From CAITWD01 sp963727285 (GTDB lineage Bacteria; Actinomycetota; Thermoleophilia; Miltoncostaeales; Miltoncostaeaceae), in contig CAVSFF010000009.1 in assembly GCA_963727285.1 (NCBI GenBank), positions 62,001 through 126,000 on the forward strand: a stretch of 64,000 nucleotides of DNA. Reading direction: 5' to 3'. The notes under the pieces are model-generated. The model saw only the letters and a list, made by a program, of their open reading frames with translations, did no database searches and had not been told where the DNA came from. The position numbers and the translations under genes are program-made. This document shows positions 52,142 through 62,088 of this stretch, one piece after another. Position 1 is the first letter of the stretch. Each line of letters starts with the position of its first letter.

Positions 52142-53740
52142 TCAGCCGGGGAGATTCACGAACCACACCCGCTCGAAACCCTCGAGCGCGTGGATGGCCG
52201 CCTGGGCCTGGGTCGGCACCGGCGAATCGACCGTCAACGCCATCAGGGCGTCGCCATCACGCCGACCGACGGCCATGTGGGCGATGTTCACGCCGGCCTC
52301 CCCGAGGATGCTCCCGACGCGCCCGATCACGCCCGGGACGTCGGAGTAGCGCAGGATGGCCATATTCTGGTCGAGCTCGATCTCCACGTCGAATCCGAGC
52401 AGGCCCGTCAGGCGTGGCCGCGAGGTCGTGCCGATCGTGGTCCCCGACACCGTCACCTCGCCGCACGTCAGCGTGAGCATGTTGCGGTAGTCATGGGTCT
52501 GCTGGGACGAGCTGTCGATCCACTCGATGCCGCGCTCCTCGGCGAGCGAGGAGGCATTGACCAGGTTGACGCTCTCGTCGACATGCCCGGCCAGCACGCC
52601 CGCGATGACCGCCGTCGAGAGCATCCGGGTGTCGAGGGCGGCGATCTCGCCCTCGAACTCGATCTTGAGCGGCGACACCGCGCCGCCCGACAGCACACCC
52701 ATCAGTTGGCCCATCTCCCGCGCCAGCGGCAAATACGGGCCGATGACCTCGAGCACCTGGGCGCTGACGGCCGGAATGTTGACCGCGCTGGTCACGACGC
52801 CGCCGGTCAGCGCCGCCGTGACCTGTTCCGCCACGGCGATGCCGGCGCGATCCTGGGCCTCGGCCGTCGATGCCCCCAGGTGGGGCGTGACGACCACGCC
52901 CGGCAGCCCGAACAGCGGACTGTCGGTACATGGCTCCTCCGGGAACACGTCGATGCCGGCGCCGGCCAGATGCCCGGACACGATCGCCGCGGCCAGCGCC
53001 TCCTGATCGACGAGATCGCCACGGGCAACGTTGAGCAGCCGCGCGCCCTGGCGCATCGACGCGAGTGCCGCAGCGTTGATGAAGCCCTTGGTCTCGGGCG
53101 TCGAGGCGAGATGAATCGTGATGAAGTCGCCGGCCTTGTAGACATCCTCGGGAGTCTCGGCCCGCTCCACACCGGTGTCGCGGTAGCGCCCTTCGGCGAC
53201 ATATGGGTCGTAGGCAACGACCCGCATGCCCAGCCCCTGTGCCCGCTCGGCGACCATCTGGCCGATACGGCCGAAGCCCAGGATGCCAAGTGTCTTGCCG
53301 TCCAGTTCGATCCCGCCGTACTTCGAGCGTTCCCACCGTCCGTCGACGAGCGCGGCATGCGCTTGGGCGACGTTGCGCGCCTGGGCCAGCAACAGCGCGA
53401 TCGTGTGCTCGGCCGCCGACAGTGCGTTGGACCCGGCCGCGTTGCAGACGATGATGCCGCGACGGGTGGCCGCCTCGACGTCCACATTGTCGACCCCGGT
53501 GCCGGCACGGCCGATGACCCGCAGGTGCGACGCCGCCTGGATCATGTCCGCAGTGACCTTCGTGGCGCTGCGGACGATCAGCACCTCGAATCCATCGACC
53601 CGCTCGAGCAGCTCCTCGCGGGTCCATCCGACCCCCGAGACCACCGTGAAATGCTCCTCGAGCAACGCGACCCCGGCCTCGGCCAGCGGTTCGCAGATCA
53701 GCACGCGGATGTCGCGGTATGACTCCTGGTCGTTGGCCAC
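52142..53740 (-). CDS. serA: D-3-phosphoglycerate dehydrogenase, long form
   Basis: First step of serine synthesis. The 532-residue type I enzyme has the catalytic and NAD domains (RAGTGVDNVDVEAA, SNALSAAEHTIALLL, LGILGFGRIGQ, LLNVARGDLVDQEAL, TPHLGAST), an inserted ASB domain (about 320-450) and a C-terminal ACT domain (about 458-532) for serine feedback. GTG start 7 nt after ilvC. Confidence 0.97.
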   Translation of the reverse strand: MANDQESYRDIRVLICEPLAEAGVALLEEHFTVVSGVGWTREELLERVDGFEVLIVRSATKVTADMIQAASHLRVIGRAGTGVDNVDVEAATRRGIIVCNAAGSNALSAAEHTIALLLAQARNVAQAHAALVDGRWERSKYGGIELDGKTLGILGFGRIGQMVAERAQGLGMRVVAYDPYVAEGRYRDTGVERAETPEDVYKAGDFITIHLASTPETKGFINAAALASMRQGARLLNVARGDLVDQEALAAAIVSGHLAGAGIDVFPEEPCTDSPLFGLPGVVVTPHLGASTAEAQDRAGIAVAEQVTAALTGGVVTSAVNIPAVSAQVLEVIGPYLPLAREMGQLMGVLSGGAVSPLKIEFEGEIAALDTRMLSTAVIAGVLAGHVDESVNLVNASSLAEERGIEWIDSSSQQTHDYRNMLTLTCGEVTVSGTTIGTTSRPRLTGLLGFDVEIELDQNMAILRYSDVPGVIGRVGSILGEAGVNIAHMAVGRRDGDALMALTVDSPVPTQAQAAIHALEGFERVWFVNLPG

Positions 53741-53747
53741 GGCTCGG

Positions 53748-54752
53748 CTACGCCTGTTCCGTCTCGAACTCCGTGTTGATCCACGGCATCATGGCGCGCA
53801 GCTTCTTGCCGACCTCCTCGACGGGATGCTCGGCCTGGCGCCGGGCGATCGCGTTGAACTGCGGGCGGCCGACCTTGTTCTCGAGGAGCCATTCCTTGGC
53901 GAACTGGCCGTTCTGAATCTCGGCGAGGATCTTGCGCATCTCCGCGCGCGTCTCCTCGGTGATGATCCTGGGGCCGCGCGTGAGGTCGCCGTACTCGGCG
54001 GTGTTGCTGACCGAGTACCGCATCCCGGCAATGCCCTTCTCATAGATCAGATCGACGATCAGCTTGACCTCGTGCAGGCACTCGAAGTAGGCCAGCTCGG
54101 GCTGGTACCCGGCGTTGACGAGGGTCTCGAAGCCGGCACGGATCAGTTCGCTCAACCCGCCGCACAGCACGACCTGCTCGCCGAACAGGTCGGTCTCGGT
54201 CTCCTCGGCGAAGGTCGTCTCGATGACTCCGGCGCGCGTGCAGCCGATGCCCTTGGCGTAGGCGAGCGCCAGCGCGTGGGCGCTACCCGACGCGTCCTGG
54301 TAGACGGCGACCAGGCCCGGTGTCCCGGCGCCCTCGGTGTAGGTCCTGCGGACGAGATGGCCCGGGCCCTTGGGGGCGGCCATCACGACGTCGACGTCGG
54401 CGGGCGGCACGACCTGGCCGAAGTGGATGGCAAACCCGTGCGCAAACAGCAGCACGTTCCCCGCCTCGAGACCCGGGGCCACGTACTCGTAGTACAGATC
54501 GCCCATGATCTCGTCGGGGGTCAGCATCATGATCAGATCACCGGCGGCCGCGGCTTCGGACGGCGACAGGACCTCCAGCCCATGTGCGCGTGCCTGTGCG
54601 GCGCGGGCACTCTCGGGGCGAAGTCCGACGACGACCTTTACACCGGACTCGTGCAGATTGAGCGCGTGGGCGTGGCCCTGGCTACCGAAGCCGATGATGG
54701 CAACGGTCTTGCCGCGCAGCAGGTCGAGATCGGCGTCGTCGTCGTAAAACAT
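53748..54752 (-). CDS. ilvC: Ketol-acid reductoisomerase, class I
   Basis: Shared step of valine, leucine and isoleucine synthesis. About 334 residues. The cofactor motif is GFGSQGHAHALNL and the loop GLRPES (R45, S48) suggests NADPH. Metal-site blocks ETETDLFGEQ and VSNTAEYGD are present. Start set at ATG 54752 with GGGAG upstream; an in-frame extension of 10 codons is unlikely. Confidence 0.96.
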   Translation of the reverse strand: MFYDDDADLDLLRGKTVAIIGFGSQGHAHALNLHESGVKVVVGLRPESARAAQARAHGLEVLSPSEAAAAGDLIMMLTPDEIMGDLYYEYVAPGLEAGNVLLFAHGFAIHFGQVVPPADVDVVMAAPKGPGHLVRRTYTEGAGTPGLVAVYQDASGSAHALALAYAKGIGCTRAGVIETTFAEETETDLFGEQVVLCGGLSELIRAGFETLVNAGYQPELAYFECLHEVKLIVDLIYEKGIAGMRYSVSNTAEYGDLTRGPRIITEETRAEMRKILAEIQNGQFAKEWLLENKVGRPQFNAIARRQAEHPVEEVGKKLRAMMPWINTEFETEQA

Positions 54753-54803
54753 GGATGCTCCCGGGTCGTAGGTCGGCGGCATTCGGACAGCCGCCGCACG
54801 AAG

Positions 54804-55292
54804 CTATGTGGTCCGTGCTCCTCGGCTGAGCGCGACGACGCCGGTCTTGACCATCTCGATCAGGCCAAACGGGCGCAGCAGCTCTTCAAACCGCACCAGG
54901 TCGTCGGTATCGCCGGTCACCTGAATGGTGACGTGCTCGGTGGTGACGTCGACGATCTGGCCGCCGAAGATGTCGACCAGGCCGATGATCTCGGCGCGGT
55001 CGCCGGGCTCGACGTGGACCTTCATCAGCGCGAGTTCGCGGGCGACCGTGTTGCTGGCGTCCAGGTCACGGATCTTGATCACGTTGATCAGCTTGTCGAG
55101 CTGCTTGGTGATCTGCTCCACGGGGAACCGGCTCGCATCAACGGTGATCGTCATGCGGGACAGCGTCGCGTCTTCCGTCGGGCTCACCGCGAGAGATTCG
55201 ATGTTGAACCCGCGACGGGTGAACAGGCCCGCGACGCGCGAGAGCACGCCCGGCTTGTTCTCCACCAAAACCGAGAGGGTGTGATTTGCCAC
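54804..55292 (-). CDS. ilvN: Acetolactate synthase small (regulatory) subunit
   Basis: A 162-residue ACT-domain protein that confers valine feedback on IlvB. N-terminal LSVLVENKPGVLSRVAGLFTRRGFNIESL and a second ACT-like half. The catalytic ilvB gene is not next to it: gatB lies upstream, which is unusual. ilvC follows at 51 nt. Confidence 0.95.
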   Translation of the reverse strand: MANHTLSVLVENKPGVLSRVAGLFTRRGFNIESLAVSPTEDATLSRMTITVDASRFPVEQITKQLDKLINVIKIRDLDASNTVARELALMKVHVEPGDRAEIIGLVDIFGGQIVDVTTEHVTIQVTGDTDDLVRFEELLRPFGLIEMVKTGVVALSRGARTT

Positions 55293-55356
55293 GGCCGTGG
55301 AGCATATAGGGATTCGCCTGCCGATTGGATGGCGGAGCCCGTCCGCCCGGCAATTC

Positions 55357-56811
55357 TTACTGCGCGGCGACTCGCTCGCGCACCAGCTCGCCGATGCGTG
55401 CCGGATCGGCCCGGCCTTGAGTCGCCTTCATCGCCTGTCCCACGAAGAATCCGACCAGCTTGTCCCGACCATCCCGCATTTGCTGGGCTTGGACGGGATT
55501 CTCGGCGATCAGGCGGTCCACGAGGGCGACGAGCTCGGACTCGTCGCTGATGGCACCGAGCCCGAGTTCGGCGACGACCTCGCGGGGCGCCCCGCCGTGG
55601 TCGATGACGTGTGTCAGAACGGCCTTGGCGCTCGGCATCGAGATCTCCCGCGATTCGGCCATCGCGATGATGTCGGCGAGGGCGTCCGGGCTCACCCCGC
55701 TCTCCCACGGCTCCTGATCGCGTTCGCGCAGCTGCGCCCGCAGGTCGCCGCGGACCCAGTTCGCCGCGGATTTCGGGGGTGCAAGCGCCGCGACCCGCTC
55801 AAAGTAATCGCCGAGCTCAGGTGGATCGGCCAACACCTCGGCGTCCTCGAAGGTGAGGCCGAGCTCGCGGATCCAGCGCTCCCGCCGGTCGATCGGCAGC
55901 TCCGGAAGCGCGGCGCGAATGTCGGCGACCCAGGCCCGGTCGGGCACGATCGGCAGCAGATCCGGCTCCGGGAAGTAGCGGTAGTCGTGGGCCTCTTCCT
56001 TGGATCGCAGCGAGGTGATCCGCCCCGTGGTGGGCTCGAAATGCAGCGTTTCCTGGAGGACCCTCCCGCCGTCTTCGACAAGCGCGATCTGGCGCTCGAT
56101 CTCCGCCGTGATCCCGCGCTCGAGGAACGTGAAGCTGTTCATGTTCTTCAGCTCGGTTTTGGTCCCGAGCTCGGTGGTGCCGGCCGGGCGAATGCTGATG
56201 TTCGCGTCGGCGCGCATCGACCCCTGTTCCATGCTGCCGTCGGTGATCCCGAGGTGGACCAATGTCTGGCGCAGCTGCTTGAGGAAGGCGGCGGCGTCGG
56301 CTCCGGTGTGGAGCTCCGGCTCGGTGACGATTTCCAACAGGGGCGTGCCGCCCCTGTTGAAGTCCACCACGGACCCCTCGGCCTCGGCACGGCGCCCCTC
56401 GGCCCCGAGGTGGATCAGCTTGGCGGCGTCCTCCTCGAGGTGCGCGCGGGTGATCCCGAGCGTGCGCTCCCCGTCGGCGGTCAGGTAGCGGAATCGGCCC
56501 GGGCCGCAGATCGGCTGGTCGTACTGGCTGATCTGGTACGCCTTCGGGAGGTCCGGATAGAAGTAGTTCTTGCGGGCGAACACGGAGCGCTCGGCGATCT
56601 CGCAGCCGAGGGCGTGGCCGGCGATGATGGCCAGACGGATCGCCTCGCGATTGACGACCGGCAGTGCGCCGGGGTGGGCAAGGCACACCGGACAGGTGTG
56701 GGTGTTGGGCGGATCGCCGAAGCTCAGCGCGCAGCCGCAGAACATCTTGGTCCGCGTCAGCAGCTGGGCATGGATCTCGACGCCGATGACCGCTTCCCAG
56801 GTCGTGCTCAC
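55357..56811 (-). CDS. gatB: Asp/Glu-tRNA amidotransferase subunit B
   Basis: Kinase and tRNA-binding subunit of GatCAB, which converts misacylated Glu-tRNA-Gln or Asp-tRNA-Asn. 484 residues with VIGVEIHAQLLTRTKMFCGC, CPVCLAHPGALP, YFYPDLPKAYQISQYDQPI and SMRADANISIRP, and the YqeY-like C-terminus. GTG start overlaps the gatA stop (GTGA). Confidence 0.97.
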   Translation of the reverse strand: MSTTWEAVIGVEIHAQLLTRTKMFCGCALSFGDPPNTHTCPVCLAHPGALPVVNREAIRLAIIAGHALGCEIAERSVFARKNYFYPDLPKAYQISQYDQPICGPGRFRYLTADGERTLGITRAHLEEDAAKLIHLGAEGRRAEAEGSVVDFNRGGTPLLEIVTEPELHTGADAAAFLKQLRQTLVHLGITDGSMEQGSMRADANISIRPAGTTELGTKTELKNMNSFTFLERGITAEIERQIALVEDGGRVLQETLHFEPTTGRITSLRSKEEAHDYRYFPEPDLLPIVPDRAWVADIRAALPELPIDRRERWIRELGLTFEDAEVLADPPELGDYFERVAALAPPKSAANWVRGDLRAQLRERDQEPWESGVSPDALADIIAMAESREISMPSAKAVLTHVIDHGGAPREVVAELGLGAISDESELVALVDRLIAENPVQAQQMRDGRDKLVGFFVGQAMKATQGRADPARIGELVRERVAAQ

Positions 56812-58250
56812 GCGCCGACCCCGGCCGGGATGGCGTCGAAGCCGAGCGCCGCCTCGAGGGCATGCGCGATCTCGAGCAGGCGGTTCTCGCTGAGAGCCGG
56901 ACCGGCGAGCTGGAGCCCGACGGGGAGCCCCTCGGACAGCCCGCACGGGATCGACAGGGACGGCAGCCCGGCGAGCGAGACCGGAATCGTGCAGACGTCG
57001 GAGAGATACATCGCCAACGGATCCTGCGTCCGCTCACCGATCGGGAATGCCACGGTCGGCGAGGTCGGCGACGCGACGACATCGACCTCGGCAAACGCCG
57101 CCCGGAAATCCTCCACGATCCGCGTCCGCACCCGCTGGGCGGTGCCGTAGTAGGCGTCGTAGTACCCGGATGCGAGCGCGAACGTCCCGAGCATGATGCG
57201 CCGCTTGACCTCGGGCCCGAAGCCCTCGCCGCGCGTCCGCTCGTAGTGCTCGAGCAGATCGCCAGCGTCAAGGGCGCGGCGCCCGTAGCGGATGCCGTCG
57301 AAGCGCGCGAGGTTGGCCGAGCACTCGGCCGGCGCGATCAGGTAGTAGGTCGCCAACCCGTGGTGGGCGTGCGGGAGCCGAATCGGGACCAGCGTGCCGC
57401 CAAGGGATTCGACGTGGTCGAGCGCGGCCTGACATGCGGTCCGGACGCCGGGCTCGATCCCCTCCCCCATGAGTTCCTCGATCACGCCGACCCGCACGCC
57501 GTCGAGGCGGTCGGCGCTCGGCAGCATGATCGGCTCGGGCCACTCAAGCGATGTGGCGTCCATGGGGTCGCGGCCGACCATGGTCTGCAGCAGCAGCGCC
57601 GCGTCCCGAACCGTGCGGGCGAACGGGCCGACCTGGTCGAGCGACGAGGCGAACGCAATCAGCCCGTAGCGCGACACGGCACCGTAGGTCGGCTTCAGGC
57701 CGACGATGCCGCACAGTGCCGCCGGCTGCCGGATCGATCCGCCGGTGTCGCTGCCCAGCGACCACGGGGCCTGCCGCGCCGCCACGGCCGACGCCGAGCC
57801 CCCGGACGACCCGCCCGGGACGCGTGTCGTGTCCCACGGGTTCAGGGTCGGCCCGTATGCCGAGTTCTCGCAGCTCGACCCCATGGCGAACTCATCCATG
57901 TTGGTCTTGCCGATGACCACGGCCCCGGCGGCCTCGAGCCGGGCCACACACGTCGCGGTGTACACGGGGTGAAACCCTTCGAGAATCCGGGACCCGGCGG
58001 TCGTCGGAAGGTCGCGCGTCGACAGCGCGTCCTTGATGGCGATCGGCACGCCGGCCAGCGGCGGGCGCTCCGGCATGGCGTCGATCTCGCGGGCGCGATC
58101 GATCGCGCCGTCGCGGTCGATCGCCAGGAAGCTGTGCCAGTCGTCGTGCTCGGCCCGCTCGAGTGACGCCCGGACCAGTTCCTCCGAGGAGGTCTCGCCC
58201 GCGGTCACCGCGGCGATGGCCTGCTCGGCCGTGAGGTCGGTCAGCGCCAC
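56808..58250 (-). CDS. gatA: Asp/Glu-tRNA amidotransferase subunit A
   Basis: Amidase subunit that releases ammonia from glutamine. 480 residues. The Ser-cisSer-Lys triad is K73, S148 and S172 within PIAIKDALST, PGGSSGGSASAVAA and GSDTGGSIRQPA, exactly the canonical spacing. It follows gatC by 4 nt. Confidence 0.98.
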   Translation of the reverse strand: MALTDLTAEQAIAAVTAGETSSEELVRASLERAEHDDWHSFLAIDRDGAIDRAREIDAMPERPPLAGVPIAIKDALSTRDLPTTAGSRILEGFHPVYTATCVARLEAAGAVVIGKTNMDEFAMGSSCENSAYGPTLNPWDTTRVPGGSSGGSASAVAARQAPWSLGSDTGGSIRQPAALCGIVGLKPTYGAVSRYGLIAFASSLDQVGPFARTVRDAALLLQTMVGRDPMDATSLEWPEPIMLPSADRLDGVRVGVIEELMGEGIEPGVRTACQAALDHVESLGGTLVPIRLPHAHHGLATYYLIAPAECSANLARFDGIRYGRRALDAGDLLEHYERTRGEGFGPEVKRRIMLGTFALASGYYDAYYGTAQRVRTRIVEDFRAAFAEVDVVASPTSPTVAFPIGERTQDPLAMYLSDVCTIPVSLAGLPSLSIPCGLSEGLPVGLQLAGPALSENRLLEIAHALEAALGFDAIPAGVGA

Positions 58251-58254
58251 CCGG

Positions 58255-58536
58255 CTACCCCATCCTCGGCACGGCGAATCCGCCGGCGTGGACCTCCGGC
58301 GCCTCGCGGAGGGCGAGTTCGGACGGGATGCTCGGGGTCGGTTCGTCCTCCCGGACGACGTTCTCCATGGGGATCGCGTGCGTGGTCGGCGGAACGCCCT
58401 CGAGATCGAGCTCCTGAATCTGCTCGATGTAGGTGAGGATCGCGCTCAGTTCGGCCTGCATGCGGCCACGTTCGGGCTCGGTGAGCCGGAGACGTGCGAG
58501 TCGCGCAACGTGGCGCGTGACCTGTTCATCAATCAC
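58255..58536 (-). CDS. gatC: Asp/Glu-tRNA amidotransferase subunit C
   Basis: A 93-residue subunit that holds GatA and GatB together. The N-terminal VTRHVARLARLRL helix and the MENVVREDEPTPS stretch are typical. The GTG start is 8 nt after a TAGCAT box, so the gatCAB operon probably begins here with an almost leaderless mRNA. Confidence 0.95.
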   Translation of the reverse strand: MIDEQVTRHVARLARLRLTEPERGRMQAELSAILTYIEQIQELDLEGVPPTTHAIPMENVVREDEPTPSIPSELALREAPEVHAGGFAVPRMG

Positions 58537-58544
58537 GGCTGCGG

Positions 58545-58550
58545 ATGCTA
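58545..58550 (-). promoter_or_regulatory. -10 box (TAGCAT) of gatCAB
   Basis: TAGCAT ends 8 nt before the gatC GTG, in the 31-nt gap after the CopC-CopD gene. Confidence 0.4.
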
Positions 58551-58567
58551 CCCGACCGGCGGCCCGG

Positions 58568-60008
58568 TCAGCCGGGCGGGGTCAGTGCGACCAGCACCGC
58601 GACCGCGACCATGACGCACGCCGCGAGTGTCAGCTCGACGCGCAGGCTTGTCCGCAGTGCGACGCCGGCCCCGCGATCGTCGGGATCCAGGCCGACCGCG
58701 GCCCGTTCCAGGCGGGGGTGCAGCACGATCCGGGCGTACCCGCCTGCGGCGAGCATGACGGCAAAGACGACCAGCTTGACCGTGAGCGCCAGCCCGTAGG
58801 CGGTGTCGGTCAGCTGGGCGAGGGACCCGAGCTCCGCCAGCGCCCGGTAGGTGCCGGTAATCACCAGCAGCGTCACGCACACGATCGCGAGGGTCGAGAA
58901 GCGGACGACCGCGCCCGCGAGGAGCCGGACGCGATCCGCGGCGCCGAGTACGCCGGATGGCGAGACCACGAGGACCAGCAGCCCGAGAAGTCCCCCGATC
59001 CAGGCTGCGGTCGCCAACGTATGGACGGCATCCACGGGGATGTTTACCGACGCGTCGGTCCCATCCGAGGCGTGCCCCTGCCACGACATCGCAAGGATGC
59101 CAACGGCCGCCCAGACGCCGAGCCCGATGCCCCACACGCAGCGGCGGATCGGGCGCGTCGGGATCGCCGCCGCGACGCACGGCCCACCCGCAGCCGGCCG
59201 CCGCGATCACACACGCCGCGAGGATGACCAGCGCGTGGCCGGTCCGGGTATCGGACACCAGCGTCCCGAGCGCGGCACCCGACCCGAGCCAGACCACGAG
59301 CCCGACCCCGTAGAGCACAACCCCGACCCCCCCGGCGGCAAGCGCCCACCACCAGGCCACCCACCATGCCCGTCCGCCCCGCACCAACGAGGTCGCCGCG
59401 CGGGTCCGGAAGTCCGCGCGATCGTCAGGGCGACCGGGTCCGACGACCCCGCCCTCGCGCCATGCCGGCGCGGCCACGCCCCATCGCAACACGACCAGAC
59501 CGAGCGCGGCGACGAGTCCGGCGAGGATCAGCCCGCGCCCGATCCCCGCGATCCAGGCCCCGCCGTCCGACCCCAGGTGTGCCGGCGGCGCCGACGGGTT
59601 GCCCCCATGACCGATCTCGACCGGATAGCTCCCGGTGACCACGTGCCCGTCACCGGTCAGGACACGAAAACGGACCCATGCCCCTCCCGGGGCGGGTGCG
59701 CTCCGCGCCATGGCGGCCACGACGACCTGCGGGTCGCCGGCCTCGACATGGGCCGGCAGGCTTGCCAGGCGGCCGTGCGCCCAGAGCTCCAGGACGGCGA
59801 ACCGGGACTCGACGGGTACGGCGAACTCCATCCGCAGCCCTGCGACGGACCCCACCCTGGCCCCCGGCGACGGCGTCGCGCTGACGACCCCGGTCGTCGC
59901 GGTCGCGGTCGCCGCGAGCCACAACAGGGCCGCCGCCGTGATGAACGCGGCGATCAGCGGCCGCCGTACCGGCAGCGATCCGCCCGACGGACGATCGCGC
60001 GGAATCAT
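58568..60008 (-). CDS. CopC-CopD copper-handling membrane protein (frame break)
   Basis: After a signal peptide (RRPLIAAFITAAALLWLA), a periplasmic CopC/YobA-like domain (about residues 40-130, ending DGHVVTGSYPVEI) is joined to a CopD-like domain with about eight membrane helices. The conserved His expected right after signal cleavage in copper-binding CopC proteins is not seen. The frame breaks near 59171; restoring GC to give GCGC joins AVRR to WGIGLGVWAA. It may import copper for cytochrome oxidase. ATG overlaps the upstream gene stop. Confidence 0.82.
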
Positions 60009-60615
60009 CCGCCGGACGCGGTTGCCGTCGGGGAATTGAGGGCCCGCGCGAGGGCGACCAGCCAGGGCTGCGGCACGGCGACCGATGACATCACGACCGT
60101 GTGGCCACCGCGGCGCCACGACAGGATGGTGCGCCCGGCGAGGCTGATCTCGATGGACCGCACCCCGGCCGGCGTGGCGACGACCGGGCCCGGTTCGCGG
60201 ACGGGCCCGCCCGAGACGACGCTTGCGCCGATCACCCGGCCGCCCCGCTCGTAGAACGTCGTGGCGACGGTGTGGGTGCCGATGACGTCCACGCGTGATC
60301 CCCGGTCGCGCGACCACCGGTAGGCGCGGAGATCGGGCGTGCGCATGCCCGCGAGCAACCTGTCCCGGAGACGGTCGACGGGTCCGGTCGCGCCCAGATC
60401 CTGGGCGGCTGCGACGTGGGCGACGACGACGCTGTCGGGACGCCGGCGGTCAGCGCGAAACGCCACGGCGGCGGCGACTCGCGGCGGCGATGACGATTGC
60501 CCCGACTATGCGCCCGGCGCGGGCCCGCCCGGATGTGCCGCTGGGCAGCCGCTTGCGAGGATTCCGAGCCGGCTTGCTCCGTCCCAAGCGCCGGGGTGTG
60601 CCCGTCGCTCGCCAT
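60005..60615 (-). CDS. Single-pass membrane protein, anti-sigma-like, function unknown (two frame breaks)
   Basis: After repair of two frame breaks (about 60528 and 60480, both GC losses from GCGC), one protein of about 200 residues appears. It has a short hydrophilic N-terminus (MASDGHTPALGTEQAG), one membrane helix (GRIVGAIVIAAAS) and an extracytoplasmic domain of about 130 residues with VDVIGTHTVATTFYE and GRTILSWRRGGHTVVM. The architecture recalls the C-terminal part of membrane anti-sigma factors, but no zinc-binding cytoplasmic domain is seen. Strong GGAGGTG precedes the ATG. It is coupled to the CopC-CopD gene. Confidence 0.6.
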
Positions 60616-60649
60616 CTATCGCACCTCCGGGAACACCCCGAGCTGACGG

Positions 60650-60655
60650 TACCAT
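60650..60655 (+). promoter_or_regulatory. -10 box (TACCAT) for leaderless ctaA
   Basis: TACCAT is followed by exactly 7 nt and GTG 60663. The surrounding GGTACC palindrome could also serve the divergent gene. Confidence 0.35.
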
Positions 60656-60662
60656 GCCCCAA

Positions 60663-61668
60663 GTGGCGATTCTGAGTTCAACTGCCCGGGTCCCGCGGCG
60701 GCGCCTTCTGCCGTCGGCCGTCGTCAGCCCTGCCGGCTTCCTCGCGTCGCGTGGGCGCAACGCGTTCTTCCTCTGGGCGATCCTGCTGTCAGCGGCGGCT
60801 TGGTGCGGCTGACCAGCTCGGGTCTCGGATGCCCCGACTGGCCGCTGTGCCACGGGGGCGTCCTGCCCCCGACGACCGAGCATCCGATCATCGAGTTCTC
60901 GAACCGGATGCTGTCCGGGGTGATCGTCGTCTATGCGGTCATCGCGTGGCTTGTGACCCGTCGGACGCCGTCGGCGTCACGGGCAGGTGCGGGATGGATG
61001 CTGGCCGCCGCGGTCATGACCGTCGGGCCAGATCCCGCTCGGCGGGGTCACCGTGCTCACGGGGCTCAACCCGGTCATGGTCGGCAGCCATTTCCTGTTG
61101 GCGCTCCTCGGTCTGGGCGCCGCCGTCATGGCCTTGGTCTGGTACCGCGACGCCCGGCGGGGCTGGACGCGCAGCTGGGACCGGCGACGGGGACCGTTCG
61201 CCATCCTGGCGGCGCTGGCGCTGCTCGGCGTGGCGGTCACCGGGATCCTCGTCACCGCGTCCGGACCCCATTCCGGCGCGGCGAACGCGACCGACCGGCT
61301 CGGCAACCTCCAGCTGACGATCTGGCTCCACGTCCGGGCGGTCGCCGTGTTGGTCGTGTTCATGGCGTGCTGGCGCTGTGGCTGTGGCGGGAGCGCGCCA
61401 AGCGACCCGTTCGACGCTCTCGCCTCGCGGCCGTCTATCCTCCCGCTGCTGGCCGTGCAGATCTTCATCGGCGAGTATCAGTTCCGCCACGGGCTGCCCT
61501 GGCAATGGGTGGCCGTCGCACGTGCCGGTCGCCGGGCTCGTGTGGTCATGCGGGCTCATCCTCGCCTGGCTGGCGGCCGCGCCGGTCGACGCGGGGCCGC
61601 GCGTCCCCGAGCGCGGCGGCCGCGACCGAGGGCGCGCGGCCGATCGCGGCACCGCGCCGACGGCCTAG
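60663..61668 (+). CDS. ctaA: Heme A synthase CtaA/COX15 (five frame breaks)
   Basis: Oxidises the heme O methyl group for cytochrome oxidase. The diagnostic motif VRLTSSGLGCPDWPLCHG is near residue 50, then multiple membrane helices with heme-ligand histidines (GSHFLLALLG, GPHSG, WLHVRAVAVLVVF). The coding frame changes at about 60793, 61027, 61366, 61402 and 61518; each is explained by loss of one or two bases. Start proposed at GTG 60663, 7 nt after TACCAT; ATG 60654 is an alternative. The stop overlaps that of the convergent gene at CTAG. Confidence 0.85.
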
Positions 61669-62019
61669 CGCCGCCGCGCGGCGAGGCTCTGGCAGGACAC
61701 GCAGCGCTCCGCGTCGGGTATGGCCTGCAGCCGGCCCTCCGGAATCGGCGACGCCGCAATCGACGCAGATGCCGTACGTCCCGGCCGCGATCGCTGCGCG
61801 TGCACGGGCGAGGCGCTCGAGCTGCTGCCGCATCCGTAGGGTGTCCTCGAGCTGACGTTCGCGCTGTTCGGCGTCCGTGGCGGCTTCCGCCGGATGGTGG
61901 TGCCCGTCGGACCGCTCGTCGGCATCGGAGGCGAGGTCGCGTTCGGCAAGCGCGGAGGTGATCTCCGCCTCCATCCGCGCGATCCGGTCCAGCGGCGTGT
62001 CGTTGTCGTGAGTCTCCAT
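61665..62019 (-). CDS. DksA/TraR-type C4 zinc-finger protein (frame break)
   Basis: A small coiled-coil zinc-finger protein of about 118 residues. The N-terminal acidic helical part (METHDNDTPLDRIARMEAEI, then a long helix to RARAAIAAG) is followed by the C4 finger TYGICVDCG and AERCVSCQSLAARR. The frame breaks near 61751 inside the finger; restoring GC aligns the two cysteine pairs. Likely a transcription cofactor that binds RNA polymerase, but the DksA acidic tip residues cannot be assured. Confidence 0.8.
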
Positions 62020-62088
62020 AATGGGCGGATCGTAACCCGAGCGCCGCGTGCGTTGCGCCCGGCAATACCGACGAAGAGGCCTCCGTAC

